Shown here: piece by piece, positions 9,167 to 17,060 of the stretch
How the letters are laid out: every line of letters begins with the position of its first letter
How positions within the stretch are numbered: position 1 is the stretch's first letter
From: Postechiella marina
Lineage (GTDB): Bacteria > Bacteroidota > Bacteroidia > Flavobacteriales > Flavobacteriaceae
Direction of reading: 5' to 3'
Assembly: GCF_039538365.1 (NCBI RefSeq)
Contig: NZ_BAABCA010000002.1
Span: forward strand, 593,497 to 657,496
Length of the DNA stretch: 64,000 bases
Notes under the pieces: model-generated
The model's input: only the letters and a program-made list of their open reading frames with translations
Databases searched by the model: none
Told to the model about the DNA's origin: nothing
Position numbers and translations under genes: made by a program

Positions 9167-9544
9167 TTATTTTTCTAAAACTTTGTTTAAAAACTTATCA
9201 AACAGTTGTTTCATTTTTAATTCAATTTGAGTAAATGTTGGTTTGTCTTTACCAATGTACAAAATCATAAACGTGTGTTGCGTTGTTAAATTGTTAAAAT
9301 AATCGGCTTTATTTAATCGGTATATTTCTCTTAATAAGCGTTTTATTCTATTTCTATCTACTGCAGTTTTAAAATTACGCTTACTTACAGATACACCAGT
9401 TTTAGCTATAACATCTTCATTAAAAGATGTTGGCATATAAACCAATCGCAAAGGATATGCCGAAACCGACTTACCTTCTGTAAATAATTGATCTATGAGT
9501 TTTTTACTTTTAAGCTTTTCTTTTTTGTTATAAGTATATTTCAA
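9167..9544 (-). CDS. rnpA: Ribonuclease P protein component
   Basis: This 125-residue basic protein is the protein subunit of RNase P, which assists the RNA subunit in removing tRNA 5' leaders. The family signature is visible as GVSVSKRNFKTAVDRNRIKR and LLREIYR (about 50-77), matching the RNxxKRxxRE core. The N-terminus TYNKKEKLKSKKLIDQLF is typical. rpmH, its usual partner in many bacteria, is not adjacent; the S41 protease follows instead. Confidence 0.93.
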   Translation of the reverse strand: MKYTYNKKEKLKSKKLIDQLFTEGKSVSAYPLRLVYMPTSFNEDVIAKTGVSVSKRNFKTAVDRNRIKRLLREIYRLNKADYFNNLTTQHTFMILYIGKDKPTFTQIELKMKQLFDKFLNKVLEK

Positions 9545-9580
9545 GTGCGTTATTTAAGATATCAAAGGTAATAAAATAAA

Positions 9581-9607
9581 AAAACCACTTAGAAATTAAG
9601 TGGTTTT
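9581..9607 (-). terminator. Intrinsic terminator between the lipoprotein gene and rnpA
   Basis: A perfect 11-bp stem, AAAACCACTTA (9581-9591) and TAAGTGGTTTT (9597-9607), has a 5-nt loop. On the minus strand it is followed by TTTATTTTATT. It should end transcription from the lipoprotein gene at 9633-10532 and insulate rnpA. Confidence 0.8.
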
Positions 9608-9632
9608 AGAGTAATAATATTTTAGTGTGTTT

Positions 9633-10532
9633 TTACTTTATAAGTTCTGCTCCTTCTGGCATATCAAAATACGAGTTTTCTATCTCTGGTTTAAAGGAAA
9701 CATTATCAACTGTAATTGTTGTTATATGTTCTCCTGCAGTTTCGTTTTTAGTGGTCCAATGTGTATGGTAAGCTGTTGCTAAATCAATTCCGTTTATGGT
9801 TTTATAACCTTGTATTTCCATAAATTTTTCTGGAGCATGGTTTCCATCTTTAAAATAAGATGGGTAAGACACAATGTAACGTATAACTGCTAACTTATTA
9901 TTGTCTTTACCAAAATAAAGAATGTAATAATCGTCTGGAGCATCGCCTGTACCTGCACTAAAAGTTACTTTAACAGCATTATATACTACATTTTTATGCG
10001 ATTTATCTTCTAATTTTTCTAAAATAACACCTTCGCCATCAAGAACAAAAGGTTGCGCTAAAAAGTAATATGGTGTTAAGTTCCAAAATGTCATATCGAA
10101 AGCAAAAGCGGTAGAATCTTGTAGTTTTTTCCAAGATTTTTCTCCGGTCCAACCAAATTCATCTTTTATATTAGTAACACTATGGTGGCGTGCTTTGTTA
10201 CTCCAAGTATCTATAATTTGGTTTGTATTACGACGTGTTTTACCGTCTAAAGGCACATAATCAAAATGAAATGCAATAGGGCCATTGCTAAACCATTTTT
10301 TTAATCCGCCTTGAGCTTCCATACCATTCCAAACAATTTTACCAGCTTCGGTACTTTGTAAACGTTGTTTGGCTTTTGCTACACGATCATTTACCCAAGA
10401 TTCTGGTTTGAGTGCTAAATTTTTATTTACAAGTTTTGTTGTAACAACTTCTTTTTTTAGCTCTGTATTTTTTTTACAACTAGTTGTGGCTATTGCTGTT
10501 ATTATAGTTAATAATAAAAGTGCTTTTTTCAT
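9633..10532 (-). CDS. Lipoprotein of unknown function, Bacteroidota-specific
   Basis: This 299-residue protein has a lipoprotein signal (MKKALLLLTIITAIATTSC). The mature part begins with a helical segment, then VWNGMEAQGGLKKWFSNGP, followed by alternating hydrophobic residues consistent with a large beta-sheet (FHFDYVPLDGKTRR, YYILYFGKDNNKLAVIRY). The fold looks like the LolA/LolB-like or outer-membrane-lipoprotein-sorting beta architecture common in uncharacterised Bacteroidota lipoproteins. I cannot assign a function. It has its own terminator downstream and lies 111 nt beyond thiH, so it may be a separate unit. Confidence 0.7.
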   Translation of the reverse strand: MKKALLLLTIITAIATTSCKKNTELKKEVVTTKLVNKNLALKPESWVNDRVAKAKQRLQSTEAGKIVWNGMEAQGGLKKWFSNGPIAFHFDYVPLDGKTRRNTNQIIDTWSNKARHHSVTNIKDEFGWTGEKSWKKLQDSTAFAFDMTFWNLTPYYFLAQPFVLDGEGVILEKLEDKSHKNVVYNAVKVTFSAGTGDAPDDYYILYFGKDNNKLAVIRYIVSYPSYFKDGNHAPEKFMEIQGYKTINGIDLATAYHTHWTTKNETAGEHITTITVDNVSFKPEIENSYFDMPEGAELIK

Positions 10533-10643
10533 AATTTTAAAACTTCAAATTTTTTTGCGAAGAAACTATATAATAAATAGATTTATGTGAAAATAGTCTT
10601 AAATAATAATGAATACTTACATGCTTTTTTTAACTTTTATATT

Positions 10644-11753
10644 TTATTGCCAATTATTAGCCCAATCTTTCCAAACTACTTCATAACCTTGGTTTTCAAT
10701 CATTTCTTTAATAGCGTTTGTATCACGTTCATCCGAAATTTCAAACTGTTCTAATGTTTCTGGAGCCACTGCATAACCACCAGGGTTTGTTTTAGATTCT
10801 GCACTAATAGATGTAATACCTAGTTTAATAATATGGTTTCTAAACGTTTCACTTTCTCGGGTAGACATAGAAAGCTCGACATCTTCATCTAGTAAGCGGT
10901 AAGCGCAAATAAGTTGCACCAAATCAGAATCTGTCATTTCAACCTTTGGTTGCACTTCGCCTTGGTGTGGTCGTAGCCTAGGGAATGATATGGAGTACTT
11001 TGTTTTCCAATACGTTTTTTGCAAATATTTTAAATGTAAAGCAGTATAAAAACTATCTACTCGCCAATCTTCCAAACCAAATAAAGCACCAAGACCTATT
11101 TTGTGTATACCAGCTTTTCCTAAACGATCTGGAGTGTCTAAACGATAATCGAAATTAGATTTTTTTCCTTTAGGGTGATGTGTTTTATAAGTGGCCTTAT
11201 GGTATGTTTCTTGGTATACTAAAACGGCATATAAACCGGCCTCAATAAGTTGTTCGTATTCATCTTGATCTAATGGTTGCACTTCAATACTAATATTAGA
11301 AAAATGTTCGCGAATTAAATTTATAGCATGTTTTATATACGAGACACCAACTGTTTTATTGGCTTCGCCTGTTACTAATAAAATATGGTCGTAACCTTTG
11401 GTTTTTAAAAAGGCAACTTCTTTTAAAATTTCATCATCTTTTAAAGTTCTTCTAGGAATTTTATTAGTCATACTAAACCCACAATAGGTACAAATGTTTT
11501 GGCACTCGTTAGACAAATACATGGGTACATACATTTGTATGGTATTACCAAAGCGTTTTTTTGTTAGGTTATGGCTGCGTTGCGCCATTTCTTCAAGAAA
11601 AGGCTTTGCTACAGGAGAAATTAGGGCTTTAAAATCTTCTAAATCTATCTTTTCTTTATCAAGAACTTGCCTAACATCTTTAGCTGTAAAAGCATAAATC
11701 TCTTTTTCTAAAGTATCCCAATTGTATGTGTTAAATGTATTTTTAAAAGACAT
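10644..11753 (-). CDS. thiH: 2-iminoacetate synthase (tyrosine lyase, radical SAM)
   Basis: This 369-residue radical SAM enzyme cleaves tyrosine to p-cresol and dehydroglycine (2-iminoacetate) for the thiamine thiazole. The [4Fe-4S] motif is in NECQNICTYCGFSM (CxxxCxxC, about residues 82-95), followed by MTNKIPRRTL. The ESETFRNHIIKLGITSISAESKT region near the C-terminus is typical of ThiH. It is the last gene of the thi operon, 22 nt after thiG. Use of ThiH rather than glycine oxidase ThiO fits an organism that makes thiazole from tyrosine. Confidence 0.96.
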   Translation of the reverse strand: MSFKNTFNTYNWDTLEKEIYAFTAKDVRQVLDKEKIDLEDFKALISPVAKPFLEEMAQRSHNLTKKRFGNTIQMYVPMYLSNECQNICTYCGFSMTNKIPRRTLKDDEILKEVAFLKTKGYDHILLVTGEANKTVGVSYIKHAINLIREHFSNISIEVQPLDQDEYEQLIEAGLYAVLVYQETYHKATYKTHHPKGKKSNFDYRLDTPDRLGKAGIHKIGLGALFGLEDWRVDSFYTALHLKYLQKTYWKTKYSISFPRLRPHQGEVQPKVEMTDSDLVQLICAYRLLDEDVELSMSTRESETFRNHIIKLGITSISAESKTNPGGYAVAPETLEQFEISDERDTNAIKEMIENQGYEVVWKDWANNWQ

Positions 11754-11775
11754 GTTTTTTTGTGTATCGCAGTTT

Positions 11776-12546
11776 CTAGTTTAAAAATGAGGTTAACGGA
11801 CTACTAGCTTCTGCATGTTTTTTAACCGATGCTAATTTGGCATTAAACGCCATCCTGCCTGCCTCTACTGCCATTTTAAAAGCTACTGCCATTTGTGTTG
11901 GGTTTTTAGATACTGCAATGGCTGTGTTTACCAAAACTGCATCTGCTCCTAACTCCATAGCATAAGCTGCATGCGACGGACTACCAATACCTGCATCTAC
12001 AATTACAGGAACATTACTTTGTTCTATAATAATTTCTAAAAAATCTAATGTTTTTATACCTTTATTAGTACCTATTGGCGCACCTAAAGGCATAACGCAT
12101 TGCGTACCTACATCTTCAAGTCTTTTGCATAAAACAGGATCTGCGTGTATGTATGGCATCACAACAAAACCTAATTTTACCAATTCCTCGGCAGCTTTTA
12201 GTGTTTCTATAGGGTCTGGTAATAAATATTTAGGATCTGGATGAATTTCTAATTTTATCCAGTTTGTTTCTAAAGCTTCTCTTGCTAATTGTGCTGCAAA
12301 AACAGCTTCTTTAGCATCTCTAACACCCGATGTATTTGGAAGCAAATTTACTTTAGGACGCATAATACTTTGCAACATTTTATCTTGACTATTATCTACA
12401 TCTACACGTTTTAATGCTACCGTAATTAATTCACTTTCTGAGGCTTTTAAAGCTTCAGACATTAAATTATTTGAGCTAAACTTTCCTGTTCCTGTAAATA
12501 GTCTTGAGTTAAATTCTTTATCTGCTATTTTTAATAAATCATTCAT
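11776..12546 (-). CDS. thiG: Thiazole synthase
   Basis: This 256-residue TIM-barrel enzyme condenses deoxyxylulose 5-phosphate, dehydroglycine and the ThiS-thiocarboxylate sulfur into the thiazole phosphate. Motifs include SRLFTGTGKFSSN near the N-terminus, WIKLEIHPDPKYLLPDP with the Schiff-base lysine region, and DAGIGSPSHAAYAMELGADA and VNTAIA near the C-terminus. The start ATG is 9 nt after the thiE stop. ThiG works as a complex with ThiH and ThiS, both encoded in this operon. Confidence 0.96.
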   Translation of the reverse strand: MNDLLKIADKEFNSRLFTGTGKFSSNNLMSEALKASESELITVALKRVDVDNSQDKMLQSIMRPKVNLLPNTSGVRDAKEAVFAAQLAREALETNWIKLEIHPDPKYLLPDPIETLKAAEELVKLGFVVMPYIHADPVLCKRLEDVGTQCVMPLGAPIGTNKGIKTLDFLEIIIEQSNVPVIVDAGIGSPSHAAYAMELGADAVLVNTAIAVSKNPTQMAVAFKMAVEAGRMAFNAKLASVKKHAEASSPLTSFLN

Positions 12547-12555
12547 AATAAAATT

Positions 12556-13206
12556 CTATTTTTTATCAAATGTATGGCGTTGTTCTAGTGTTGAAGAGGC
12601 GTTTAACAACTGGTTAAATTTTCGTATTTTATTAAAATCTTGAGTAATAGCTCCAGAAACTGCAATACCAGAAATTCCGGTTTCAAGCACTTCGGTAACA
12701 TCTTCTAGAGTTATACCTCCAATACCAATTATTGGTATTTTTGTATGTAATGCTTCAACGATTGCAGTATAACCATCAAGTCCTAAAATTGGACTTAAAT
12801 TATCTTTAGTTGTAGTAAACCTAAAAGGTCCTAAACCTATATAATCGACGTTTTTGTCAATTAAAATTTCACAATCTTCTAGTGTGTTTGCTGTACCACC
12901 AATTATTTGCCAAGTGTATAAATGTTTTCTAGCTATAGTTGGGCAAGTATCGGTTTTACCTAAATGCACACCATCGGCTTTTATTTCTTTGGCTATTTTA
13001 TAATAGTCGTTAATAATTAATCTGGTTTGAAAATGAGAGGTAATATCTCTCGCTTCTTTAGCTAATTTTAAAATCTTTTTTTCTGAAACGTTTTTTAAAC
13101 GCAATTGTACTAATTCGGCTCCAGAGGTACATGCTTTTTGAATGTTTTCTAGATGTTCTTTAGGAGTTTCACCTTGCGATATATAATGTAGTTTTGGTAT
13201 AATCAT
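12556..13206 (-). CDS. thiE: Thiamine-phosphate synthase
   Basis: This 216-residue TIM-barrel protein joins HMP pyrophosphate and thiazole phosphate to thiamine phosphate. It has the usual ThiE markers: GAELVQLRLKN (usually QLR.K), LIINDYYKIAKEIKADGVHL, the GIGLGP-like IGLGPFRFTTTK loop, and IPIIGIGGITLEDV for phosphate binding. It is closer to canonical ThiE than the second ThiE-like gene at 13991-14578. It sits between thiD and thiG in the operon. Confidence 0.92.
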   Translation of the reverse strand: MIIPKLHYISQGETPKEHLENIQKACTSGAELVQLRLKNVSEKKILKLAKEARDITSHFQTRLIINDYYKIAKEIKADGVHLGKTDTCPTIARKHLYTWQIIGGTANTLEDCEILIDKNVDYIGLGPFRFTTTKDNLSPILGLDGYTAIVEALHTKIPIIGIGGITLEDVTEVLETGISGIAVSGAITQDFNKIRKFNQLLNASSTLEQRHTFDKK

Positions 13207-13245
13207 GGTTATTTGAATATGAGAATTTTAGTAATTAAAACTGTT

Positions 13246-13998
13246 TTAGTAATTATGAACTCCTAACAAAGATTTATTACTATTTAAAAACCTTTCGGTA
13301 TAATATTTAGAGTGTTTTGAAGCATCCTCTAAGCTTTGCTCTAATAAAATATTACTTGCTAAAGCAGAAGATAAAACGCAACCGCTACCGTGTTTTTCCA
13401 AAATTTTTTCGGCTATTGGCGGTATGTTTATCATTACAATTTTATTGTAGTACAGTACATCCCATCCTTTTTTATCGATTCTATGTCCGCCTTTTAAATA
13501 GATGTTTGTTTTTTCTGAAATATGTTCAATAGTTGTTTCAATATTTTTTTCTGGATATAGCTGTTGAATTTCATCATAATTTGGCGTGATTAAAAAACAT
13601 TGTTCCCAAATATTGTCTAATAACTCTTGACTTTCGGTTGAATGAAAATCAAAACCAGCACTTGCTTTTATAATAGGATCTAGAACAATTTTTACTTCGG
13701 AATTTAAAGCGTGTAATTTATTGATTACGATTGATAATACATCCCAAGATTGAATGATGCCAATCTTAACCACTGAAATTTCAAAACGGTCAAACAGGGT
13801 TTCAATTTGCGCTAGAATCACTTCTACATCAGTCCAAATACATGCTTTAAAATCAATATCATTCTGAACGGTTATTGCGCTACAAACGGACAAACCATAC
13901 AAACCATGTGCCTCAAAAGTTTTAATATCTGAAGTTAAACCAGCGCCTCCCGAAGGATCGTGGCCAGCTATAGTTAATATGTATTTGTTGTTATTCAA
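13246..13998 (-). CDS. thiD: Hydroxymethylpyrimidine / phosphomethylpyrimidine kinase
   Basis: This 250-residue ribokinase-fold enzyme phosphorylates HMP and HMP phosphate. The N-terminal segment TIAGHDPSGGAGLTSDIKTF is diagnostic. DPIIKASAG and the C-terminal GSGCVLSSALASN, in place of the usual GTGC/GSGCTLSAA, give the anion hole. The ATG overlaps the end of the upstream TenI-like gene by 8 nt, indicating translational coupling. The C-terminal part is somewhat shorter than in E. coli ThiD. Confidence 0.93.
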   Translation of the reverse strand: MNNNKYILTIAGHDPSGGAGLTSDIKTFEAHGLYGLSVCSAITVQNDIDFKACIWTDVEVILAQIETLFDRFEISVVKIGIIQSWDVLSIVINKLHALNSEVKIVLDPIIKASAGFDFHSTESQELLDNIWEQCFLITPNYDEIQQLYPEKNIETTIEHISEKTNIYLKGGHRIDKKGWDVLYYNKIVMINIPPIAEKILEKHGSGCVLSSALASNILLEQSLEDASKHSKYYTERFLNSNKSLLGVHNY

Positions 13999-14578
13999 AA
14001 TAACGCTTCATTATTTTAAACTCCTTTAAAGGCTCGCTACTATTCCATATGCCTCCTAAAACACCAACACCTTTAAAACCTAGTTTATTAAATTCTACAA
14101 GGTTTTCAGTGGTAACTCCGCCCATACCAACAATCCTTTTATCGATGTGATTTACATCAAAACCGCGACCTTTATAACCTTGTTTTGAGATAGACGAAAA
14201 CACCGGACTTAACAGATGATAATCGAATTCAAAATAACAGGTTTCTAAATCTTCAGGTTCGTGAAAGGAAGAACTTATGGATTTACCAAACATGTTTAAA
14301 TTTTTAAAGTACTGCCCAGGATTATCGATGTTATCCCTTCTTTTTTGCTCCTGAAAGTGAATGCCTTTTAAATTGAAATCGTTAATCAATTCATGAAAAT
14401 AATGCACCACAATTCTATTATGATATTTTTTATCTATTTGATTTAAATAAGCGCAATGTTCTTCGTAATTTTTATTTGGTTTCCTTAAATGATAGTATTG
14501 CAAACCTTCTTGAAATAACTGATGTAGTATTTCAATTTCGTTTGGAACGTCTTTTTCTGGTGCTATTAGTATTATCAT
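13991..14578 (-). CDS. TenI/ThiE-like protein (second thiamine-phosphate synthase paralogue)
   Basis: This is a ThiE-superfamily TIM barrel of about 195 residues. The C-terminal GMGGVTTENLVEFNKLGFKG is the phosphate loop, and LLSPVFSSISKQGYKGRG corresponds to the ThiE SPVF..TK segment. The N-terminal Q-L-R motif is changed to YYHLRKPN, and several usual pyrophosphate-binding residues seem absent, so it is more like TenI (thiazole tautomerase) than ThiE. The ATG at 14578 is preferred over an upstream in-frame TTG at 14584. The gene overlaps thiD. Bacteroidota thi operons often carry two ThiE-like genes; a tautomerase role is an inference. Confidence 0.8.
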   Translation of the reverse strand: MIILIAPEKDVPNEIEILHQLFQEGLQYYHLRKPNKNYEEHCAYLNQIDKKYHNRIVVHYFHELINDFNLKGIHFQEQKRRDNIDNPGQYFKNLNMFGKSISSSFHEPEDLETCYFEFDYHLLSPVFSSISKQGYKGRGFDVNHIDKRIVGMGGVTTENLVEFNKLGFKGVGVLGGIWNSSEPLKEFKIMKRYFE

Positions 14579-14579
14579 A

Positions 14580-14670
14580 AACAATTAACAATTAACAATT
14601 AACAATGAACGATTATCAATGTGCTTTTAACAATAAATTGCTAATTGCACATTGTTAACTGATAATTAAT
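14580..14670. repeat. AT-rich tandem repeat and palindrome between thiC and tenI
   Basis: About four tandem copies of a 7-8 nt AACAATT unit (14580-14606) are followed by an inverted repeat, CAATGTGC (14618-14625) and GCACATTG (14646-14653), within longer imperfect arms. The spacer is unlike the tight junctions further down the operon. It could form a hairpin in the mRNA that modulates expression downstream of thiC. Confidence 0.55.
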
Positions 14671-16532
14671 TAAAGATAAACCTCTGAACCTTTTTCTTTA
14701 AATTCTTTCGATTTTTCTTCCATTCCTTTTTGTAAGACTTCGTTATCATCCGAAATTTTATTTTCTGCAGCAAAGTCTCTAACTTCTTGAGAAATTTTCA
14801 TAGAACAAAATTTTGGTCCGCACATAGAACAGAAATGTGCAATTTTAGCACCTGCAGCTGGTAATGTCTCATCATGATACTCACGAGCACGTTCTGGGTC
14901 TAAACCTAAGTTAAATTGATCTTCCCAACGGAACTCAAAACGCGCCATACTTAAAGCATTATCTCTGTGCTGAGAGCCTGGGTGCCCTTTAGCTAAATCG
15001 GCAGCATGTGCAGCTAATTTATAGGTAACAACACCTACACGTACATCTTCTTTATTAGGCAATCCTAAATGTTCTTTTGGCGTTACGTAACATAACATGG
15101 CGCAACCGTACCAACCAATCATGGCAGCACCAATACCAGAAGTAATGTGGTCGTAACCAGGAGCAATATCAGTAGTTAAAGGTCCTAAGGTGTAAAAAGG
15201 CGCTTCGTCACAAACTTCGATTTGCTTTTCCATGTTTTCCTTAATCATGTGCATTGGCACGTGACCTGGTCCTTCTATAAAGCATTGCACTTCGTGCTTA
15301 CGAGCAATTTGAGTTAATTCTCCTAAAGTTTCTAATTCTGCAAATTGCGCCTCGTCATTAGCATCGGCAACCGAACCTGGACGTAAACCATCTCCTAAAG
15401 AAAAGGCAACATCGTAAGATTTTAAAATTTCACAAATCTCCTCAAAATGCGTGTACAAGAAACTTTCTTTGTGGTGCGCTAAACACCATTTTGCCATAAT
15501 AGAACCACCACGAGATACAATACCTGTTACACGTTTTGCTGTCATGGGTACATAACGTAATAATACTCCAGCGTGAATAGTAAAGTAATCTACACCCTGT
15601 TCTGCTTGTTCTATTAAGGTATCACGGAAAATTTCCCAAGTTAAATCTTCGGCAACGCCATTTACTTTTTCTAAGGCTTGATAAATTGGTACGGTACCAA
15701 CTGGTACTGGCGAGTTACGAACAATCCACTCGCGCGTTTCGTGAATGTTTTGCCCTGTGGATAAATCCATAATATTATCTGCTCCCCAACGACAAGCCCA
15801 TACTGCTTTTTCTACTTCTTCTTCTATTGATGATGTCGTGGCAGAATTACCAATATTTGCGTTTATTTTTACTAAGAAGTTTCTACCTAAAATCATAGGT
15901 TCTGCTTCTGGGTGGTTAATGTTAGAAGGTATTACAGCACGACCACGAGCTACTTCTTCGCGTACAAACTCTGGAGTAATTTTAGCTGGAATTGATGCTC
16001 CAAAATGTTCTCCTGGGTGTTGCTTTCTAATTTCGGTCATTTCATCTATTCGCTGGTTTTCACGAATAGCAATATACTCCATCTCTGGAGTAATAATGCC
16101 TTTTTTTGCGTAGTGTAACTGTGTTACGTTTTGTCCTTTTTTGGCACGTTTAGGTTTGTGTTTTAAGTCGAAACGCATATGATCCAAACTTTTATCGTTT
16201 AAACGCTCATTACAATATTTAGAGGTAAAAGCATCTAATTCTTCTACATCACCACGATCTAAAATCCACTGCTCTCTAATTCTTTCAATACCATTATGTA
16301 CATTGATTTCTTTGTTAGGATCTGTATAGGGCCCGGAAGTATCGTAAACAGTAACTGGTTCGTTTGGCGTTTTCTTTTTCGTCATAGAATCAACCGTATC
16401 ACTCAGTTCAATTTCACGCATGGCCACCTTAATTTGTGGGTGTATTTTACCTTGTACGTAAATCTTTTTAGAGTTAGGAAATGGTTTTCTTGTAATTTGT
16501 CCTTCTTTTGGTGCAGTGTCTTTACTTTTCAT
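14670..16532 (-). CDS. thiC: Phosphomethylpyrimidine synthase (HMP-P synthase)
   Basis: This 620-residue enzyme is a full-length ThiC, the radical SAM enzyme that rearranges aminoimidazole ribotide to HMP phosphate. The C-terminal CSMCGPKFCSM (about residues 575-585) is the unusual CxxCxxxxC cluster motif. Other conserved stretches are NIGNSATTSSIEEEVEKAVW, FTIHAGVLLRYVP, SRGGSIMAKWCL, SLGDGLRPGS, and EGPGHVPMHMI. It is the major target of the TPP riboswitch upstream of thiS. Spacers with imperfect palindromes precede and follow it. Confidence 0.97.
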   Translation of the reverse strand: MKSKDTAPKEGQITRKPFPNSKKIYVQGKIHPQIKVAMREIELSDTVDSMTKKKTPNEPVTVYDTSGPYTDPNKEINVHNGIERIREQWILDRGDVEELDAFTSKYCNERLNDKSLDHMRFDLKHKPKRAKKGQNVTQLHYAKKGIITPEMEYIAIRENQRIDEMTEIRKQHPGEHFGASIPAKITPEFVREEVARGRAVIPSNINHPEAEPMILGRNFLVKINANIGNSATTSSIEEEVEKAVWACRWGADNIMDLSTGQNIHETREWIVRNSPVPVGTVPIYQALEKVNGVAEDLTWEIFRDTLIEQAEQGVDYFTIHAGVLLRYVPMTAKRVTGIVSRGGSIMAKWCLAHHKESFLYTHFEEICEILKSYDVAFSLGDGLRPGSVADANDEAQFAELETLGELTQIARKHEVQCFIEGPGHVPMHMIKENMEKQIEVCDEAPFYTLGPLTTDIAPGYDHITSGIGAAMIGWYGCAMLCYVTPKEHLGLPNKEDVRVGVVTYKLAAHAADLAKGHPGSQHRDNALSMARFEFRWEDQFNLGLDPERAREYHDETLPAAGAKIAHFCSMCGPKFCSMKISQEVRDFAAENKISDDNEVLQKGMEEKSKEFKEKGSEVYL

Positions 16533-16542
16533 GTTTTTCGCT

Positions 16543-16626
16543 TCTAGCTATTGGCCATAGGCTTTTAGCAGTTAATATTTTTTTTGAACATTTTGCTAAA
16601 GGCTAATAGCCAAAAGCTAATGGCTA
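16543..16626. repeat. Imperfect inverted repeat between thiS and thiC
   Basis: The left arm TAGCTATTGGCCATAGGCTT (from about 16547) is roughly complementary to the right arm AAGGCTAATAGCCAAAAGCT (from about 16603), with CTTTTAGCAG and TTGCTAAAG forming the inner part. The arms themselves are built of short TAGC/GGC mini-repeats. The element fills the 96-nt gap between two coupled genes and may make an mRNA hairpin. Confidence 0.5.
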
Positions 16627-16628
16627 TT

Positions 16629-16832
16629 TTATCCGCCTTGAGTGGCTTGAATTATTAAAACTTGATCTTGATTTGATAATAAATGTTTTTCCCAATTTGC
16701 ATTTGGAATAATATCGTCTTTAATGGCAACCGCAATACCTTGTAATGGAGAATTTAAAGATTGCAACAATTGCAAAATATTGGTATTTGGTTTTAGCGAT
16801 ACCTCTTTTTGGTTTACGTAAATAGTTATCAT
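16629..16832 (-). CDS. thiS: Sulfur carrier protein ThiS
   Basis: This 67-residue ubiquitin-like protein ends in ATQGG; the C-terminal Gly-Gly is adenylated and thiocarboxylated to deliver sulfur to ThiG. The N-terminal MITIYVNQKEVSL is typical of ThiS, and length is normal. It is the first gene of the operon, behind the TPP riboswitch. The adenylyltransferase ThiF that would charge it is not in this operon, so a ThiF/MoeB elsewhere must serve. Confidence 0.93.
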   Translation of the reverse strand: MITIYVNQKEVSLKPNTNILQLLQSLNSPLQGIAVAIKDDIIPNANWEKHLLSNQDQVLIIQATQGG

Positions 16833-16867
16833 ATACAGTATTTATTAAAATGCTGTAAACAATAGAG

Positions 16868-16958
16868 AAAAAAAAATTTGAAAAGTTATAGGCCTTTAAC
16901 GTAGCGTATAATATAGAAATGCTGTAAACACATATTGCAATGTGCTTTTCAACTTTTC
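16868..16958 (-). terminator. Putative expression platform / terminator of the TPP riboswitch
   Basis: On the minus strand AACTTTTCAA (complement of 16878-16887) is followed by A and nine T (16868-16876). It can pair with TTGAAAAG (complement of 16945-16952), just 3' of the aptamer, or with GAAAAGTT (complement of 16951-16958), which overlaps the 3' strand of aptamer helix P1. The two pairings are mutually exclusive, as expected of a switch. A 14-nt direct repeat, AAATGCTGTAAACA, lies at 16848-16861 and 16917-16930 in the same leader. Confidence 0.55.
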
Positions 16959-17036
16959 CCTTCGACGGTACTAACCGCATCAGGTTCAAAGGGTTTTTCT
17001 CAGTCCGATTTAACGAACACCCCTAAAGTTTACACT
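16945..17036 (-). ncRNA. TPP riboswitch (THI element)
   Basis: The minus strand carries the conserved thi-box features: AGGGGTGTTCG, then CTGAGAAAAACCC, then CCTTTGAACCTGATGCGGTT, then TAGTACCGTCGAAGGGAA. P1 can form between AACTTT (complement of 17025-17030) and AAAGTT (complement of 16951-16956). The element lies upstream of thiS and so controls the whole thi operon, lowering expression when thiamine pyrophosphate is abundant. A -7-like TACCTTTA lies just upstream on the minus strand (complement of about 17038-17045). Confidence 0.96.
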
Positions 17037-17060
17037 GTAAAGGTATTAAAAAAATAAATA

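Noticed and set aside
14580..14606. Tandem AACAATT repeats taken as a CRISPR-like array
   Set aside because: The units are only 7-8 nt and contiguous with no spacers; no cas genes are present.
16720..16989. An 89-codon minus-strand frame across the thi leader
   Set aside because: It spans the TPP riboswitch and part of thiS in another frame; the RNA element explains the sequence.
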